This document shows positions 53,148 through 62,508 of a stretch of DNA of 64,000 bases, one piece after another. The translations under genes and the position numbers were made by a program. This DNA comes from Sphingomonas arvum (GTDB lineage: Bacteria; Pseudomonadota; Alphaproteobacteria; Sphingomonadales; Sphingomonadaceae), in the NCBI RefSeq assembly GCF_026013565.1, contig NZ_JAPDOB010000001.1:1449686-1513685 (forward strand). The letters are read 5' to 3'. Within the stretch, counting starts at the first letter, position 1; each line of letters begins with the position of its first letter. Under the pieces are notes generated by a model, which saw only the letters and a program-made list of their open reading frames with translations, made no database searches and was not told where the DNA came from.

Positions 53148-54548
53148 TCACGAGAAGATCTTGCCAGGGTTGAGCACGCCCTGCGGATCCAGTGCCTGCT
53201 TCACCGCGCGCATGAGGTCCACTGCTTCGCCAAGCTCCTCGACCAGATATTCCTGCTTGCCGAGACCAATGCCATGTTCGCCCGTGCACGTCCCGTCCAT
53301 CGCCAGCGCGCGGCGGACCATGCGATTGTTGATCGCCCGCACCTCTTCCAGTTCTGCTGCCTTCGTCGGATCGATCGAGAAGACGACATGGAAGTTGCCG
53401 TCCCCGACGTGACCCAGGATGGTTGCCGGAACGGACGAGTTCTGCAAGTCCGCCTTGGTCTCGGCGATGCACTCGGCCAGCCGGCTCATCGGCACGCACA
53501 CGTCCGTGGCCCAGCCGATGGCGCCTGGCCGCAGGTTGACCGCCGCATAATAGGCCTCGTGCCGCGCCTTCCACAGGGCGTTGCGCTCTTCCGTGCGGTG
53601 CGACCAGCGGAACTCGCCGCCGCCGTTCGCCGCGGCGAGCTCGCCAACCGTCTCGACCTGCTCCGCGACATAGCGTTCGGAGCCGTGGAACTCGAAGAAT
53701 AACGTGGTCTGCTCTGGCAGGTCGAGCTTGGACCAAACGTTCACCGCCCTGATCTGTATGTCGTCCAGTATCTCAACCCGCGCCAACGGAATGCCGAGCT
53801 GGATCGATTGCACCACGGTGTCGACCGCGCCACCGATCGTTTCGAAGCTGCACGTCGCTGCCGAGATCGCCTCTGGGATGGCGTGCAGCCTGAGCGTCAC
53901 TTCGGTGATGATGCCCAGCGTACCTTCCGAGCCGACGAACAGGCGGGTCAGGTCATAGCCGGCGGCGGACTTGCGGGCGCGTCGGCTGGTTCGGATCACG
54001 CGCCCGTCTGCCGTCACCACGGTCAGCGAGAGCACCGCCTCGCGCATGGTGCCGTAGCGCACCGCGTTGGTGCCGGATGCGCGGGTCGAGGCCATGCCGC
54101 CGATCGTCGCATTGGCACCGGGATCGATCGGGAAGAACAATCCTTGGTCCCGGAGATGCGCATTAAGCTCCTCGCGTCGAACCCCGGCCTCCACCACGCA
54201 GTCGAAGTCCTCGGCGTTCACCTGCAGGATGCGGTCCATGCGGGACAGGTTCAGCGACACGCCGCCGCGCACGGCCAACGTGTTTCCCTCGACCGACGTG
54301 CCCGCACCGAAGGGGATGACCGCCACGCCAGCCTGGCGGCACAGATTGACCACGGCGACCACGTCGTCAGTGCTCCGTGCAAAGGCGACGGCGTCCGGCG
54401 GCATCGGCGAAAAGTGCGTCTCGCTGCGGCCATGCTCGTCGCACATCGCCTGCCCGACGTGGAAGCGGTCGCCCAAGCGCTCACCGAGCGCCGCAACCAG
54501 CGTCTCGGGGAGCGGCTTCCGGAGCGGCGGTTCGACTGGCGCGCCCAT
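53148..54548 (-). CDS. FAD-linked oxidase, D-lactate dehydrogenase/GlcD type
   Basis: A 466-residue flavoprotein. The PCMH FAD-binding domain (VIPFGAGTSVEGNTLAVRGG, DPGANATIGGM, GYDLTRLFVGSEGTLGIITEVTL) is followed by the FAD-oxidase C domain ending GTCTGEHGIGLGKQEYL and DPQGVLNPGKIF. Such enzymes oxidise D-2-hydroxy acids such as D-lactate or glycolate and pass electrons to cytochrome or quinone. ATG at 54548, two bases after the TonB receptor stop. Natural substrate in this unit unknown. Confidence 0.93.
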   Translation of the reverse strand: MGAPVEPPLRKPLPETLVAALGERLGDRFHVGQAMCDEHGRSETHFSPMPPDAVAFARSTDDVVAVVNLCRQAGVAVIPFGAGTSVEGNTLAVRGGVSLNLSRMDRILQVNAEDFDCVVEAGVRREELNAHLRDQGLFFPIDPGANATIGGMASTRASGTNAVRYGTMREAVLSLTVVTADGRVIRTSRRARKSAAGYDLTRLFVGSEGTLGIITEVTLRLHAIPEAISAATCSFETIGGAVDTVVQSIQLGIPLARVEILDDIQIRAVNVWSKLDLPEQTTLFFEFHGSERYVAEQVETVGELAAANGGGEFRWSHRTEERNALWKARHEAYYAAVNLRPGAIGWATDVCVPMSRLAECIAETKADLQNSSVPATILGHVGDGNFHVVFSIDPTKAAELEEVRAINNRMVRRALAMDGTCTGEHGIGLGKQEYLVEELGEAVDLMRAVKQALDPQGVLNPGKIFS

Positions 54549-54550
54549 GA

Positions 54551-56749
54551 CTAGAACCGCAGGCGCGTGCGCAGGCCGTAGCGGCGGCCCTCGCCGACGA
54601 TGCCGACGTCGGTTGGGGTGAGCCCAGCCAGGATCAGCGTGGTCTTCTCGATGTAGGACTCGAAGAACTTCTTGTTGAACAGGTTGTCGGCGAACGCGGT
54701 GAACTCGACCGGACCGGTCCGATAGGTCAGGCCGGTGTTGACCAAAGTGTACGCCTTCAACACCGGTGCCGCCGTCTCGCTGAGACTGCCGGCGATACGG
54801 CTGCCCTTGCCGAGGAGACCGATGTTCCAGGTCACCTCGCCGCTGCCGACCGGGACGGTGTAGTCACTGTTGAGGTTGAAGTTGTAGTCGGGCTGGAACG
54901 GGAGGCGGTCGGACGCGAGGGTGCGGCCGGTCAGCTCCGTGTAGATATCCGTGTTCGTCAGCCGCGCGTGCTGCAACGACAGGCCGCCGCTCAGCGTCCA
55001 GTTGCGGGTCGGGCGAAAGGTCCCTTCCACCTCGACACCGTAGCTGCGAACGTCGCCTGAGTTGAGGTCAACGGTGGTGAACCCGCCGGTCACTGCCGGA
55101 GCAATGCTGTTAAGGCCGACGAAGTCCCGATAATCGTTATAGAACACCGCGCCCGCAAGCGAGAAGCGCCGGTCGGGCGACGAGTACTTCGTGCCCGCCT
55201 CATAGGTCCAGACGTTGTCGCCCTTGTAGGTGCGGAACGGCGCGGTCGGCGAGTTGAAGCCCCCACCGCGGAAACCGCGCGAGATGGAGGCGTAGCTCAT
55301 CAGGTTGCGGTTCCAATGCCGGGTCAGCGCGACCCGTGGCGAGAGGTGCTTCTCGTTCAGCTCCTCGTCAGTGACCTGCTGCACGCCCGTGAACAGGGTG
55401 ATGAGGCCGTCGGCATCGCGCTTCTGCACGTCGTAGCGCAGGCCGGCCGACAGCTCCCAATCGGTGCTCGGTCGCCAGAAAATGTTGCCGAACGCAGCGT
55501 AGGTGTCACCCTTGGTTGCTGCATCGGTGACGTTCTGGAGGTTCAGCACGCCGGGGAACAGGGTGGTGATCGTGTTCGCATCGCGTGTCTCGCGGCTGTA
55601 GAACAGGCCGACGATCGAGCTCAGCGTGTCCGACAGGCGGGTGTCGAAGCGCAGCTCCGCGGTGCGGGTCTGAAACAGGTCGGTACCGCTGTTTCGGGCG
55701 ATGTCCTGCTCCGAGAAGTCGAGGTCCGAGTCCGGAGCCTCGCCGCGGCGGCGGTCATAGGCCCCGATTAGGGTGACGTCGGTATTCAGGCTTTCGAGCG
55801 GGAACTCCAGGCGGGCGTTGATGCCGCTGTAGCGAAAGCGCTGGATATTGCGGGTATTGAACCGGATCTCGCGATTATAGTCGGTGGGGCCATCGACATA
55901 AGCGTAGGGCGTGGAAGCGCCTTTCACCCAATCGCGATAGCCGTTCACCGTCAGGATCACGTCCGGCGCCGGCAACGCTCGGATCGTGCCCCGCAGGCTG
56001 TCGGTCTGCAGCGGATTGCCGTCCGTGCCGAGCAGGGTGTTGCGGGTGAAACCTTCCTGCTGGCGGTGCGCATAACCGATCCGCGCCTGCAAGCGGTCGG
56101 TGACGATCGGGCCACTGACGGACCCGGACAGCAGCCAGTTCTTGTCCGGGCGGGCGTAGCTACCGATGGCGCGGACCTGCAGCTCGTTGGACGGCTGGCG
56201 CGTGATGATGTTGATCGCGCCGCCGAGGGTGTTCTTGCCGTACAAGGTGCCCTGCGGTCCGCGAAGCACCTCCACCCGCTCGACATCGACCAGAGGGTTG
56301 TTCAGGTAGGACGTATTCTGCTGATAGACACCGTCGATGAAGATGCCGACACCCGGCTGCACGGTGTCCACCAGCGTCACGCCCACGCCGCGAATGGCGA
56401 CAAACGCGCGGCCAGCAGCGTCGCTGTTGATGTTGAGTCCCGGGGTCAATGCGGCGATGTCGCGCGCCGACACCAGTCCGCGCTTCTCGATCACTTCACC
56501 GGTGATGGCAGTGGCGGCGACCGGCACGTCCAGCAGAGCTTCGACGCGCTTGCGGGCGGTGACCACGATGTCGGACGGCGCCGCGCCGGTCTCGTCGGAC
56601 TGCTGCGCGGCCGTTCCCGCCGGAGTGGCTCCGGTTCCGTCCTGCTGCTCGGTCGGCTGCGGCGAAGGAGTTGTCTCCTGGGCCAAGGCAGGCGTGGCAG
56701 TGAGCGCGACAGCGCTAGCGGACAAGAAAAGGTGCAGACTGCTGCGCAT
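54551..56749 (-). CDS. TonB-dependent receptor of the second catabolic unit
   Basis: A 732-residue outer-membrane receptor with a Sec signal (MRSSLHLFLSASAVAL...ALAQ), a Gln/Thr-rich linker, a plug domain from DIVVTARKRVEALLDVPVAATAI with VLRGPQGTLYGKNTLGG, and a barrel ending in RYGLRTRLRF. ATG at 56749. It starts a tightly packed series TBDR, FAD-oxidase, MFS, ROK, AraC, GntR. Siderophore-type and glycan-type receptors look alike at this level; the catabolic neighbours favour a carbon compound. Confidence 0.95.
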   Translation of the reverse strand: MRSSLHLFLSASAVALTATPALAQETTPSPQPTEQQDGTGATPAGTAAQQSDETGAAPSDIVVTARKRVEALLDVPVAATAITGEVIEKRGLVSARDIAALTPGLNINSDAAGRAFVAIRGVGVTLVDTVQPGVGIFIDGVYQQNTSYLNNPLVDVERVEVLRGPQGTLYGKNTLGGAINIITRQPSNELQVRAIGSYARPDKNWLLSGSVSGPIVTDRLQARIGYAHRQQEGFTRNTLLGTDGNPLQTDSLRGTIRALPAPDVILTVNGYRDWVKGASTPYAYVDGPTDYNREIRFNTRNIQRFRYSGINARLEFPLESLNTDVTLIGAYDRRRGEAPDSDLDFSEQDIARNSGTDLFQTRTAELRFDTRLSDTLSSIVGLFYSRETRDANTITTLFPGVLNLQNVTDAATKGDTYAAFGNIFWRPSTDWELSAGLRYDVQKRDADGLITLFTGVQQVTDEELNEKHLSPRVALTRHWNRNLMSYASISRGFRGGGFNSPTAPFRTYKGDNVWTYEAGTKYSSPDRRFSLAGAVFYNDYRDFVGLNSIAPAVTGGFTTVDLNSGDVRSYGVEVEGTFRPTRNWTLSGGLSLQHARLTNTDIYTELTGRTLASDRLPFQPDYNFNLNSDYTVPVGSGEVTWNIGLLGKGSRIAGSLSETAAPVLKAYTLVNTGLTYRTGPVEFTAFADNLFNKKFFESYIEKTTLILAGLTPTDVGIVGEGRRYGLRTRLRF

Positions 56750-56880
56750 GAATTTCCGAGCTCCTCCTTCGCAGCTACGCCGGGGCGCAGCCGCTCTCCG
56801 TGGAGTAGGCTAGGCTGCATCTAACCTATCTGAAAGGTGTAGAAGCTATGCCGATCGGAACGGAGGATTGACCGATCGGC
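56750..56880 (-). promoter_or_regulatory. Probable promoter region of the TBDR operon
   Basis: This 131-bp gap between the SDR stop and the TonB receptor start is the only sizeable gap within the unit and probably holds an internal promoter. No clear -35/-10 pair could be assigned. Confidence 0.35.
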
Positions 56881-57654
56881 TTACCAGCAGGTGTAGCCGC
56901 CATCGGCCAGAACGATGCTTCCGGTCATCAGGCTGGAGGCAGGGCTGGCCAGGAACAGGATCACGGCTGCGACCTCCTCCGGCTCGCCCAGGCGCCCCAT
57001 CGGCGTTCCGTCGATCCAGCGGCGGTACATCTCGCCTTCCTTGTCCGCAAAGGCGTTCAGTGGGGTCGCGATGTAGGTAGGCGCGACTGCGTTGACCCGA
57101 ACTCCGCGCCCTGCCCACTCTGCAGCCAGGGAGCGGGTTAATTGGTGAACCGCCGCCTTGGAAGCGTTGTAGTAGCTTTGCGGCTGAGGCCGGTTGACAA
57201 TGAAGCCGCTCATAGACCCGACGTTGATGATCGTGCCCCTGCCCGCAGCCAGCATGTGCCGGCCAAAAGCCCGCGCGCACCAGAACGTGCCGTTCAGATT
57301 GACGTCGAGCACGTTCAGCCAATGCTCGTCCGCGACGTCCTCGGCCGGCGTTTCGCTGCGGGCGATGCCGGCGTTATTGACGAGAATGTCGACCCGCCCG
57401 TGACGCTCGACCACCTCGTCGGCCGCGAACTTCACGGCGGCCGCGTCCGTCGCGTCAAGCTCAATGGCACGAACGTCGTAGCCTTTGTCTGCCAGCACCG
57501 CCGTGCCACGCTCCAATACGACCCGGTCACGGTCGGCGATGATCAGGGCCGCGCCGGCTTCGGCCAGCGCCTCGGCGGCTGCCAAGCCGATGCCCTGACC
57601 GCCGCCCGTCACGAAGGCAGTCTGCCCATCCAGCCGGAAGCGTTGGAGATACAT
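56881..57654 (-). CDS. Short-chain dehydrogenase/reductase
   Basis: A 257-residue classical SDR. VTGGGQGIGLA is the cofactor motif (residues 15-25 region), Asp in ADRDR after the second strand suggests NAD(H), NNAG is intact, and the catalytic Ser (GSMSG) and YYNASK follow. C-terminal SLMTGSIVLADGGYTCW. ATG 57654 with GAGG upstream, 11 bp after the esterase. It may oxidise an alcohol released by the esterase; substrate unknown. Confidence 0.92.
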   Translation of the reverse strand: MYLQRFRLDGQTAFVTGGGQGIGLAAAEALAEAGAALIIADRDRVVLERGTAVLADKGYDVRAIELDATDAAAVKFAADEVVERHGRVDILVNNAGIARSETPAEDVADEHWLNVLDVNLNGTFWCARAFGRHMLAAGRGTIINVGSMSGFIVNRPQPQSYYNASKAAVHQLTRSLAAEWAGRGVRVNAVAPTYIATPLNAFADKEGEMYRRWIDGTPMGRLGEPEEVAAVILFLASPASSLMTGSIVLADGGYTCW

Positions 57655-57665
57655 GGCTGGACACC

Positions 57666-59180
57666 TCAACGTGGAGTGAAGGCGGCCGCCGGCATCACCG
57701 GCTCGGTCACAGCTTTCGCGGCATCGAGCTGATAGACCTGTCGTCCCTCGACATCGAATTCCGCCCACGGCAGGCTGCCGTCGCGGGCGAAGCTGACCCA
57801 CAGTGATTGCACGCGGTCCGCCAGCTCCTGCGGCGGGTTCTCTCCGGCCAGGCCGCGCGGGCCGGTGACGGTGCTCAGGGTATTGAACACGAACGGCAGC
57901 TCGATCCCGTGGCAGGCGCCGAGTTCTCCATTGGAGGCCGGCGAGCGCCAGTCCATCTCGTAGACGTGCGTCCGTCCGGAGTGCGCCACGGCGAACTGGC
58001 GTGCCGGCCAGCGGAACACCAGGTCGTTCATCGCCTCCGTCATCGCCTCACCCGGCCGCTTGCCCGAGCCAAGGCCGTAAGCTTTCAGCGCCGCTCGAGC
58101 GTGGGGGTTCGAGCGGCCAAGCAGCCAACTTGCGAGTAGCCCGGGAATGCGCCGCCTGATGCCGGTCGGGACGAAGTAAAGGTTCATCTCCTCAGCGTTG
58201 GTGCCGATCAGCAGGTCGACGTCCTTGCCGGCGCCTTTCTCCAGCGCGCGCAAGGGGAGCTCCGGAAGCACGTCGTCGCCGTAGACCGGGATGAACCGGC
58301 TGATGCCGTATACGGGCTCATAGCCATCCGCGTCGCGCAGGTCGGCGCCGCCGATCGGCTTGCCGGCCTTCTCCATCGCGGCCCACACCCGGTCGAACGG
58401 TACGGACGCGAAGCCCTCGGCGTCGGGGCTGATTTTGAGCAGCTTGGCCAGCTTGCTCACCAGCCGGCGGGCAACCGGGATCTCACGCACCATCGATCCA
58501 TGGCCGCTCTGCACGATGGCCCGGCGGAACAGGCCTTTCGCCAGCGGTGAAGTGACGAGGTTCGCGGTCGCCATGGCGCCCGCGCTTTCGCCGAACAGCG
58601 TAACGTTGTCCGGATCGCCCCCAAATGCCGCGATGTTGTCGCGGACCCAACGCAGGGCCGCGATCATGTCGCGAAGGCCAAGGTTTGTCGGAATGCCCGG
58701 CACAGGCAGGAAGCCATCGATGTTCAGGCGGTAGTTGATGGCGACGCTGACCACGCCGGCCCGGGCCAGGGCCGTCCCGTCGTGCGCGGCCGAGTCCTTG
58801 CTTCCAAGCACGAAGCCGCCGCCGTGGATGAACAACATCACGGGCAGGTTTCGGGCGTTCTCCGGTGCCCAGATATTCAGCCTGAGATAGTCACCGCCTT
58901 GTTCGCCACTATTGCCGACCAGCGGCACTACATCGAGCTGCGGGAACGGCCGGATCTTGTAGGGAGCACTCGGACCGGGCATTATCGCATCCCGCACACC
59001 TTCCCATGGCAGAACGGGCACTGGTTCTCGGAATCGATTCGCCCCGACCGGCGGTGCGGCGTAATGGATACCCAAGAACCGTCGGACACCCCTCTCAAGC
59101 GAGCCGCGCACCAGCCCGCCTGCCGTTCGAATTGCGTCAATCTCGGGAGCGTTCAGGTCCTTGTTCATTTGCGGGCTCAT
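57666..59180 (-). CDS. Carboxylesterase type B (para-nitrobenzyl esterase family)
   Basis: A 504-residue serine esterase. FLGIHYAAPPVGANRF is the usual start, the oxyanion hole is IHGGGFVLGS, the nucleophile elbow is FGESAGAMA, the acidic residue is likely in TNAEEMN and the His in GACHGIELPFVF. ATG 59180 (a second ATG at 59168). No signal peptide, so the ester would be cleaved in the cytoplasm after import. First gene of the second catabolic unit. Confidence 0.93.
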   Translation of the reverse strand: MSPQMNKDLNAPEIDAIRTAGGLVRGSLERGVRRFLGIHYAAPPVGANRFREPVPVLPWEGVRDAIMPGPSAPYKIRPFPQLDVVPLVGNSGEQGGDYLRLNIWAPENARNLPVMLFIHGGGFVLGSKDSAAHDGTALARAGVVSVAINYRLNIDGFLPVPGIPTNLGLRDMIAALRWVRDNIAAFGGDPDNVTLFGESAGAMATANLVTSPLAKGLFRRAIVQSGHGSMVREIPVARRLVSKLAKLLKISPDAEGFASVPFDRVWAAMEKAGKPIGGADLRDADGYEPVYGISRFIPVYGDDVLPELPLRALEKGAGKDVDLLIGTNAEEMNLYFVPTGIRRRIPGLLASWLLGRSNPHARAALKAYGLGSGKRPGEAMTEAMNDLVFRWPARQFAVAHSGRTHVYEMDWRSPASNGELGACHGIELPFVFNTLSTVTGPRGLAGENPPQELADRVQSLWVSFARDGSLPWAEFDVEGRQVYQLDAAKAVTEPVMPAAAFTPR

Positions 59181-59535
59181 AGCCGATCAAACCGGATCGA
59201 AGCCGCGAGCCACTTTGCCGTGCGACATAAAATGTTTGCCGCTTAGGTCTCTATCTGTAGATCATCGCTTTGGGGGCGAACGTCCGCTTCCTGCCGGTTG
59301 GGACCCAGAAACCGCCGCTCCCCTTCCCACCACAAAAAATACGTTGCGGCGCTACCCATCTATGCGGCCGCAAGAAGACGGTCCGGTATGCGTGGCAGCG
59401 AGGGGAATGCGGCCATTGGAAAGCTAATGCTTGGCGTGAATTTGACCAGCAAAACACGGTTGCGATTGCTGTAGCTTACTTGGCTGGCTGCTCAAATCGG
59501 CGAGTCTGATAAAGATATCGATACATCATTGATGC
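59181..59535. other. Intergenic, no recognisable gene
   Basis: About 355 bp between the esterase start and the XRE remnant. A plus-strand frame at 59270-59509 has Lys/Arg/Cys-rich random-looking composition and no ribosome-binding site. The esterase promoter must lie here. Confidence 0.45.
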
Positions 59536-59845
59536 TTATTCAAGGGCGGCGGCTATCTCCATCTTAGCTCTGAGAACGATTTCAGAAGGAGTGAGTACAT
59601 CTCGGTCCGTGTAGTTGCGTCCGAGGAGGTATTCAAAACTGACACTAAGCACTTTTGCAGCTCGAATGGCGGGAATCGGCATTGAGAACCGATCTACCCT
59701 GCTCCCAGTAGCAGACGGCCGCCGGCGTTACGCCGAGCAGCTGCGCCAGCTGCCGTTGAGTCATGCCGGATCTTATGCGCGCAAGCTTTAGGCGCTCTGG
59801 CACCACCTCTTCGTATCTCGTACGTGGCTGTAGCGGAGCATTCAT
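59536..59845 (-). pseudogene. XRE-family regulator, frameshifted
   Basis: From ATG 59845 the frame gives ERLKLARIRSGMTQRQLAQLLGVTPAAVCYWEQGRS, a normal helix-turn-helix, then falls out of frame. The next frame continues MPIPAIRAAKVLSVSFEYLLGRNYTDRD to TAA at 59536-59538, the expected end of such a regulator. The break is near 59695 and needs one extra or two missing bases. The DNA-binding half is intact, so a truncated 66-residue product could still exist. Confidence 0.72.
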
Positions 59846-59862
59846 CCCGTTCCACCAGTTCC

Positions 59863-60549
59863 CTAATCGGCTTTGGTCAGGCGGTAGCCTACGCCGGGCT
59901 CAGTTCGAAGTATTCGTGGAGTTGAGGGATCTTGCTCGAGCTTCTGTCTGAGCTGCCCCACAAGGACGCGCACTGACTGGGTCTCCGCGCTAGCTTCTCT
60001 TCCCCAGACGCGCTCGATGATCTGCCGGTGCGTAGCAATCCCATCCACTGATTGAGCAAGCAAGGTAAGCAGAGAATGTTCGCGGACTGAGAGACTGATC
60101 TCTTGGCCGTGAAGGACTACGCGCCTGCGATCAAGATCGACTTCAAGCTCGCCGAACCTGATCCTTCGAGCCCCCCGAGTTGGAGAGCGGCGCCGTACGG
60201 CCGCCCTGATGCGAGCAAGCAGTTCACCTGCCGAGAATGGCTTGGCTACGAAGTCGTCAGCGCCAGCATCGAGCGCCTTGATGCGGTCCTGCTCATCAGC
60301 TCGTGCAGAGAGCACGATGATCGGGATGTCCGAGTCCTCCCTGATCTTCGCCACGAGCTCGTGCCCGTCGAGATCCGGAAGTCCAAGGTCGCATAGAACC
60401 ACATCGTACTTGTCGACTTTCAGGCAAGCCAGAGCTTCTCGGCCATTCCAGGCAATTCTCACGGCTGCGCCAGTTGCTGTTAGTGTACGCTCCAAGACCC
60501 GGACGATCCCCAGCTCGTCCTCGACCACGAGTATGTTGAGTTTGTTCAT
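59863..60549 (-). CDS. Response regulator, OmpR/KdpE-like
   Basis: A 228-residue two-domain regulator. Receiver: acidic pair in VVEDE, phospho-acceptor Asp in VVLCDLGLPDLDG, Lys in FVAKPFS. The winged-helix output follows (SVREHSLLTLLAQ, IIERVWGREA, RTEPGVGYRL). ATG 60549 overlaps the sensor kinase stop (ATGA). The sequence is closest to KdpE, but no kdpFABC genes are in view, so the target genes are open. Confidence 0.93.
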   Translation of the reverse strand: MNKLNILVVEDELGIVRVLERTLTATGAAVRIAWNGREALACLKVDKYDVVLCDLGLPDLDGHELVAKIREDSDIPIIVLSARADEQDRIKALDAGADDFVAKPFSAGELLARIRAAVRRRSPTRGARRIRFGELEVDLDRRRVVLHGQEISLSVREHSLLTLLAQSVDGIATHRQIIERVWGREASAETQSVRVLVGQLRQKLEQDPSTPRILRTEPGVGYRLTKAD

Positions 60550-62012
60550 TCCTGACTCCGGGGCAAGGTGATGGCGATCTCCAGCCCCGACAGCCCGTCC
60601 GTTCGGTTTCGGGCCTCAATGTTGCCATTCATGGCCTCCACAAAGCCCTGCGAGATGGACAAGCCCAGTCCTGTGCCTTTCGAGTGCCCGTTCTTGCGGG
60701 TGAAATGAAAGGTGCTGAAGATGCCTGCCTGGTCTTCTTTCGAAAGCCCCGGTCCATTGTCGGTGATCAGGATCTCACACAGTCCGCCTACTGTGGTGGA
60801 AGTCACCCGAATGGCATCGCCGCAGCCCGCATATTTCAGCCCATTATCAAGAACGTTATAAAGCGCCTGCTCGAGCAGCATCGGATCAGCGCTCACCTCG
60901 CAGTTGGCATCAATCTTGATTTTAGGTTCGGTGCCATGATGACGTGCTAGTCGCTCGACCGCTGCCGAAGCAGCGTCCCGAACCTTCACAGGCTTCATGC
61001 TGGGTTTGACAACGCCTGCTTGAAGTCGCGTCATGTTCAGCAGATTGGCGACGAACTGGTTCAGTTTTTCTCCTTCGTCACGGATATTCAGCAAGAGATC
61101 CTGGCGAACCTCGGAGCCAAACTTTTCGCCATATTCAAGAAGGCTCGTCGCTGATCCGATGATGGCCGCCAAAGGCGAACGGAAATCGTGCGAGATGGAA
61201 GACAACAGCGCCTGGCGCAGCTTGCCTCCCTCCTCGGCCGCCTTCATGCGAAGCTGTTCTTCGCGGATGCGGGTGCGTGAGAGATACGCGGAGCCCAGAT
61301 CCACAAGCAACTCGACGAACTCTTCCATGCCGCGGCCAGCGTCGCCGTCCTCCCACAAGAGTACTCCGGCAAAAGGCTCCTCGACCGGGATGGTTCGTCC
61401 TCGCCAGGTCCCGTTGTGAAGACTTCGGGTGTACCTAGGGGCCTGAAGAATATCCCTGCCGAGAGCTTGAGCTTCTGACGCGTGCTCTGTGTCCCCGGCC
61501 TGGGCTCGCAGAAGGCCGCTTGCATCAAGCGCCAAGCTTCCCTTGCCCGAGGCCCTCGCTAGAGCGTCAGTCAAAGCTGGCCAGAATGATCTCTCGCCCT
61601 CTTCCGACAAGGCGCGACTGGTTTGGAATAGAAGATCCATGCTCTCGGCGTGGCGGCGCGCCTTGGCGGCCTCATCGTGAACCTTGCCTGCGAGCGCCCC
61701 GGTGATGAGGGCGACGATCAGGAAAATGACGAGGTTGATCAGGTCCTCAGCGGCCGTCGGCTGATCATTGGTGCGGAACTCGAGAAAGAGCCGGTAAGCG
61801 GCCACACTGATGAAAGCAGCAAAGACAGCGGCCCGGCTTCCGCGGATCGAGGCAGCCAGTGTTACGGACGCCAGAAAAAGAATGCCTAGGCGGGCCACGC
61901 CAAGCAGCGAATGGATGGCTTCGGCCGCAAGAAGCGCGAGCGTAGGTGCCAGCAAGGCAGTGACGAAGTCACTCGCAAGCGCAGCAGTGTTCCCGGTACG
62001 CGTTACAGGCAT
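60546..62012 (-). CDS. Sensor histidine kinase, short KdpD-like (DUF4118)
   Basis: A 488-residue kinase. Residues about 15-110 are four membrane segments of the DUF4118/KdpD type, followed by a GAF-like linker, the phospho-acceptor motif SSISHDFRSPLAAIIGSATSLLEYG, and the ATPase motifs NVLDNGLKYA, ITDNGPGLS and GTGLGLSISQG. It lacks the N-terminal KdpD and USP domains of full-length KdpD. ATG 62012 is preferred over the longer 62042 frame. Paired with the adjacent KdpE-like regulator. Confidence 0.9.
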   Translation of the reverse strand: MPVTRTGNTAALASDFVTALLAPTLALLAAEAIHSLLGVARLGILFLASVTLAASIRGSRAAVFAAFISVAAYRLFLEFRTNDQPTAAEDLINLVIFLIVALITGALAGKVHDEAAKARRHAESMDLLFQTSRALSEEGERSFWPALTDALARASGKGSLALDASGLLRAQAGDTEHASEAQALGRDILQAPRYTRSLHNGTWRGRTIPVEEPFAGVLLWEDGDAGRGMEEFVELLVDLGSAYLSRTRIREEQLRMKAAEEGGKLRQALLSSISHDFRSPLAAIIGSATSLLEYGEKFGSEVRQDLLLNIRDEGEKLNQFVANLLNMTRLQAGVVKPSMKPVKVRDAASAAVERLARHHGTEPKIKIDANCEVSADPMLLEQALYNVLDNGLKYAGCGDAIRVTSTTVGGLCEILITDNGPGLSKEDQAGIFSTFHFTRKNGHSKGTGLGLSISQGFVEAMNGNIEARNRTDGLSGLEIAITLPRSQE

Positions 62013-62151
62013 TCCCTCACCCAATCGCAGGTGTGGTAGCACTAACGCGATTAAACCCGAACATACTAGACGAAGTTAATTGCGGACTTCTGCCACGCTG
62101 CCCCATTCCTGAACGCTTGATGTCTGCATATAATCGGCTGCTGCAAGCACC

Positions 62152-62508
62152 TTAGTTGGGCAATAGCCGGCTCAGACATTGGACTAGGTCTGGGGTCCTG
62201 AACGGCTTGTGGAGGAAGCAGCTGGCTCCCACGAGTTTTGCCGCGTCGACCTCTGCTGCTGAATGCTGGGCCGAGATGACGACCACGGGCGTGGTGAACT
62301 TGGTTCGGAGATGCCGGATCACCGATTTTCCGTCCATGTCGGGCAGGCCGAGGTCTACGATGAGGGCGTCCCACTCGGACGCGTCCACCTGATTAATAGC
62401 GTCCTGCCCGTTAGTGGTTACCTTAACTGTGAGTCCGCTCACCTGGAGGGCTGGGACGATCGCACGCACGATCTGAGTATCATCATCGACGAGGAGGATG
62501 GAAGTCAT
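62152..62508 (-). CDS. Single-domain response regulator (receiver only)
   Basis: A 118-residue CheY-like protein. DDD near the start, phospho-acceptor Asp in ALIVDLGLPDMDG, Ser in VVISAQHS and Lys in FLHKPFR are all present; no output domain. ATG 62508. It lies 139 bp upstream of the sensor kinase on the same strand and may act as a phosphate sink or intermediate for it. Confidence 0.9.
   Translation of the reverse strand: MTSILLVDDDTQIVRAIVPALQVSGLTVKVTTNGQDAINQVDASEWDALIVDLGLPDMDGKSVIRHLRTKFTTPVVVISAQHSAAEVDAAKLVGASCFLHKPFRTPDLVQCLSRLLPN

Noticed and set aside
52350..53702. A 450-codon plus-strand frame opposite the MFS and FAD-oxidase genes
   Set aside because: Antisense shadow spanning two real genes; no motif.
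50918..56840. Shared ACCTATCTGA(A/C)AG at about 50919 and 56824 as a common operator
   Set aside because: The first copy lies inside the ROK coding sequence and neither copy is clearly palindromic; chance is likely.
59270..59509. A 79-codon plus-strand frame upstream of the esterase
   Set aside because: No ribosome-binding site and no recognisable family; composition random-looking.
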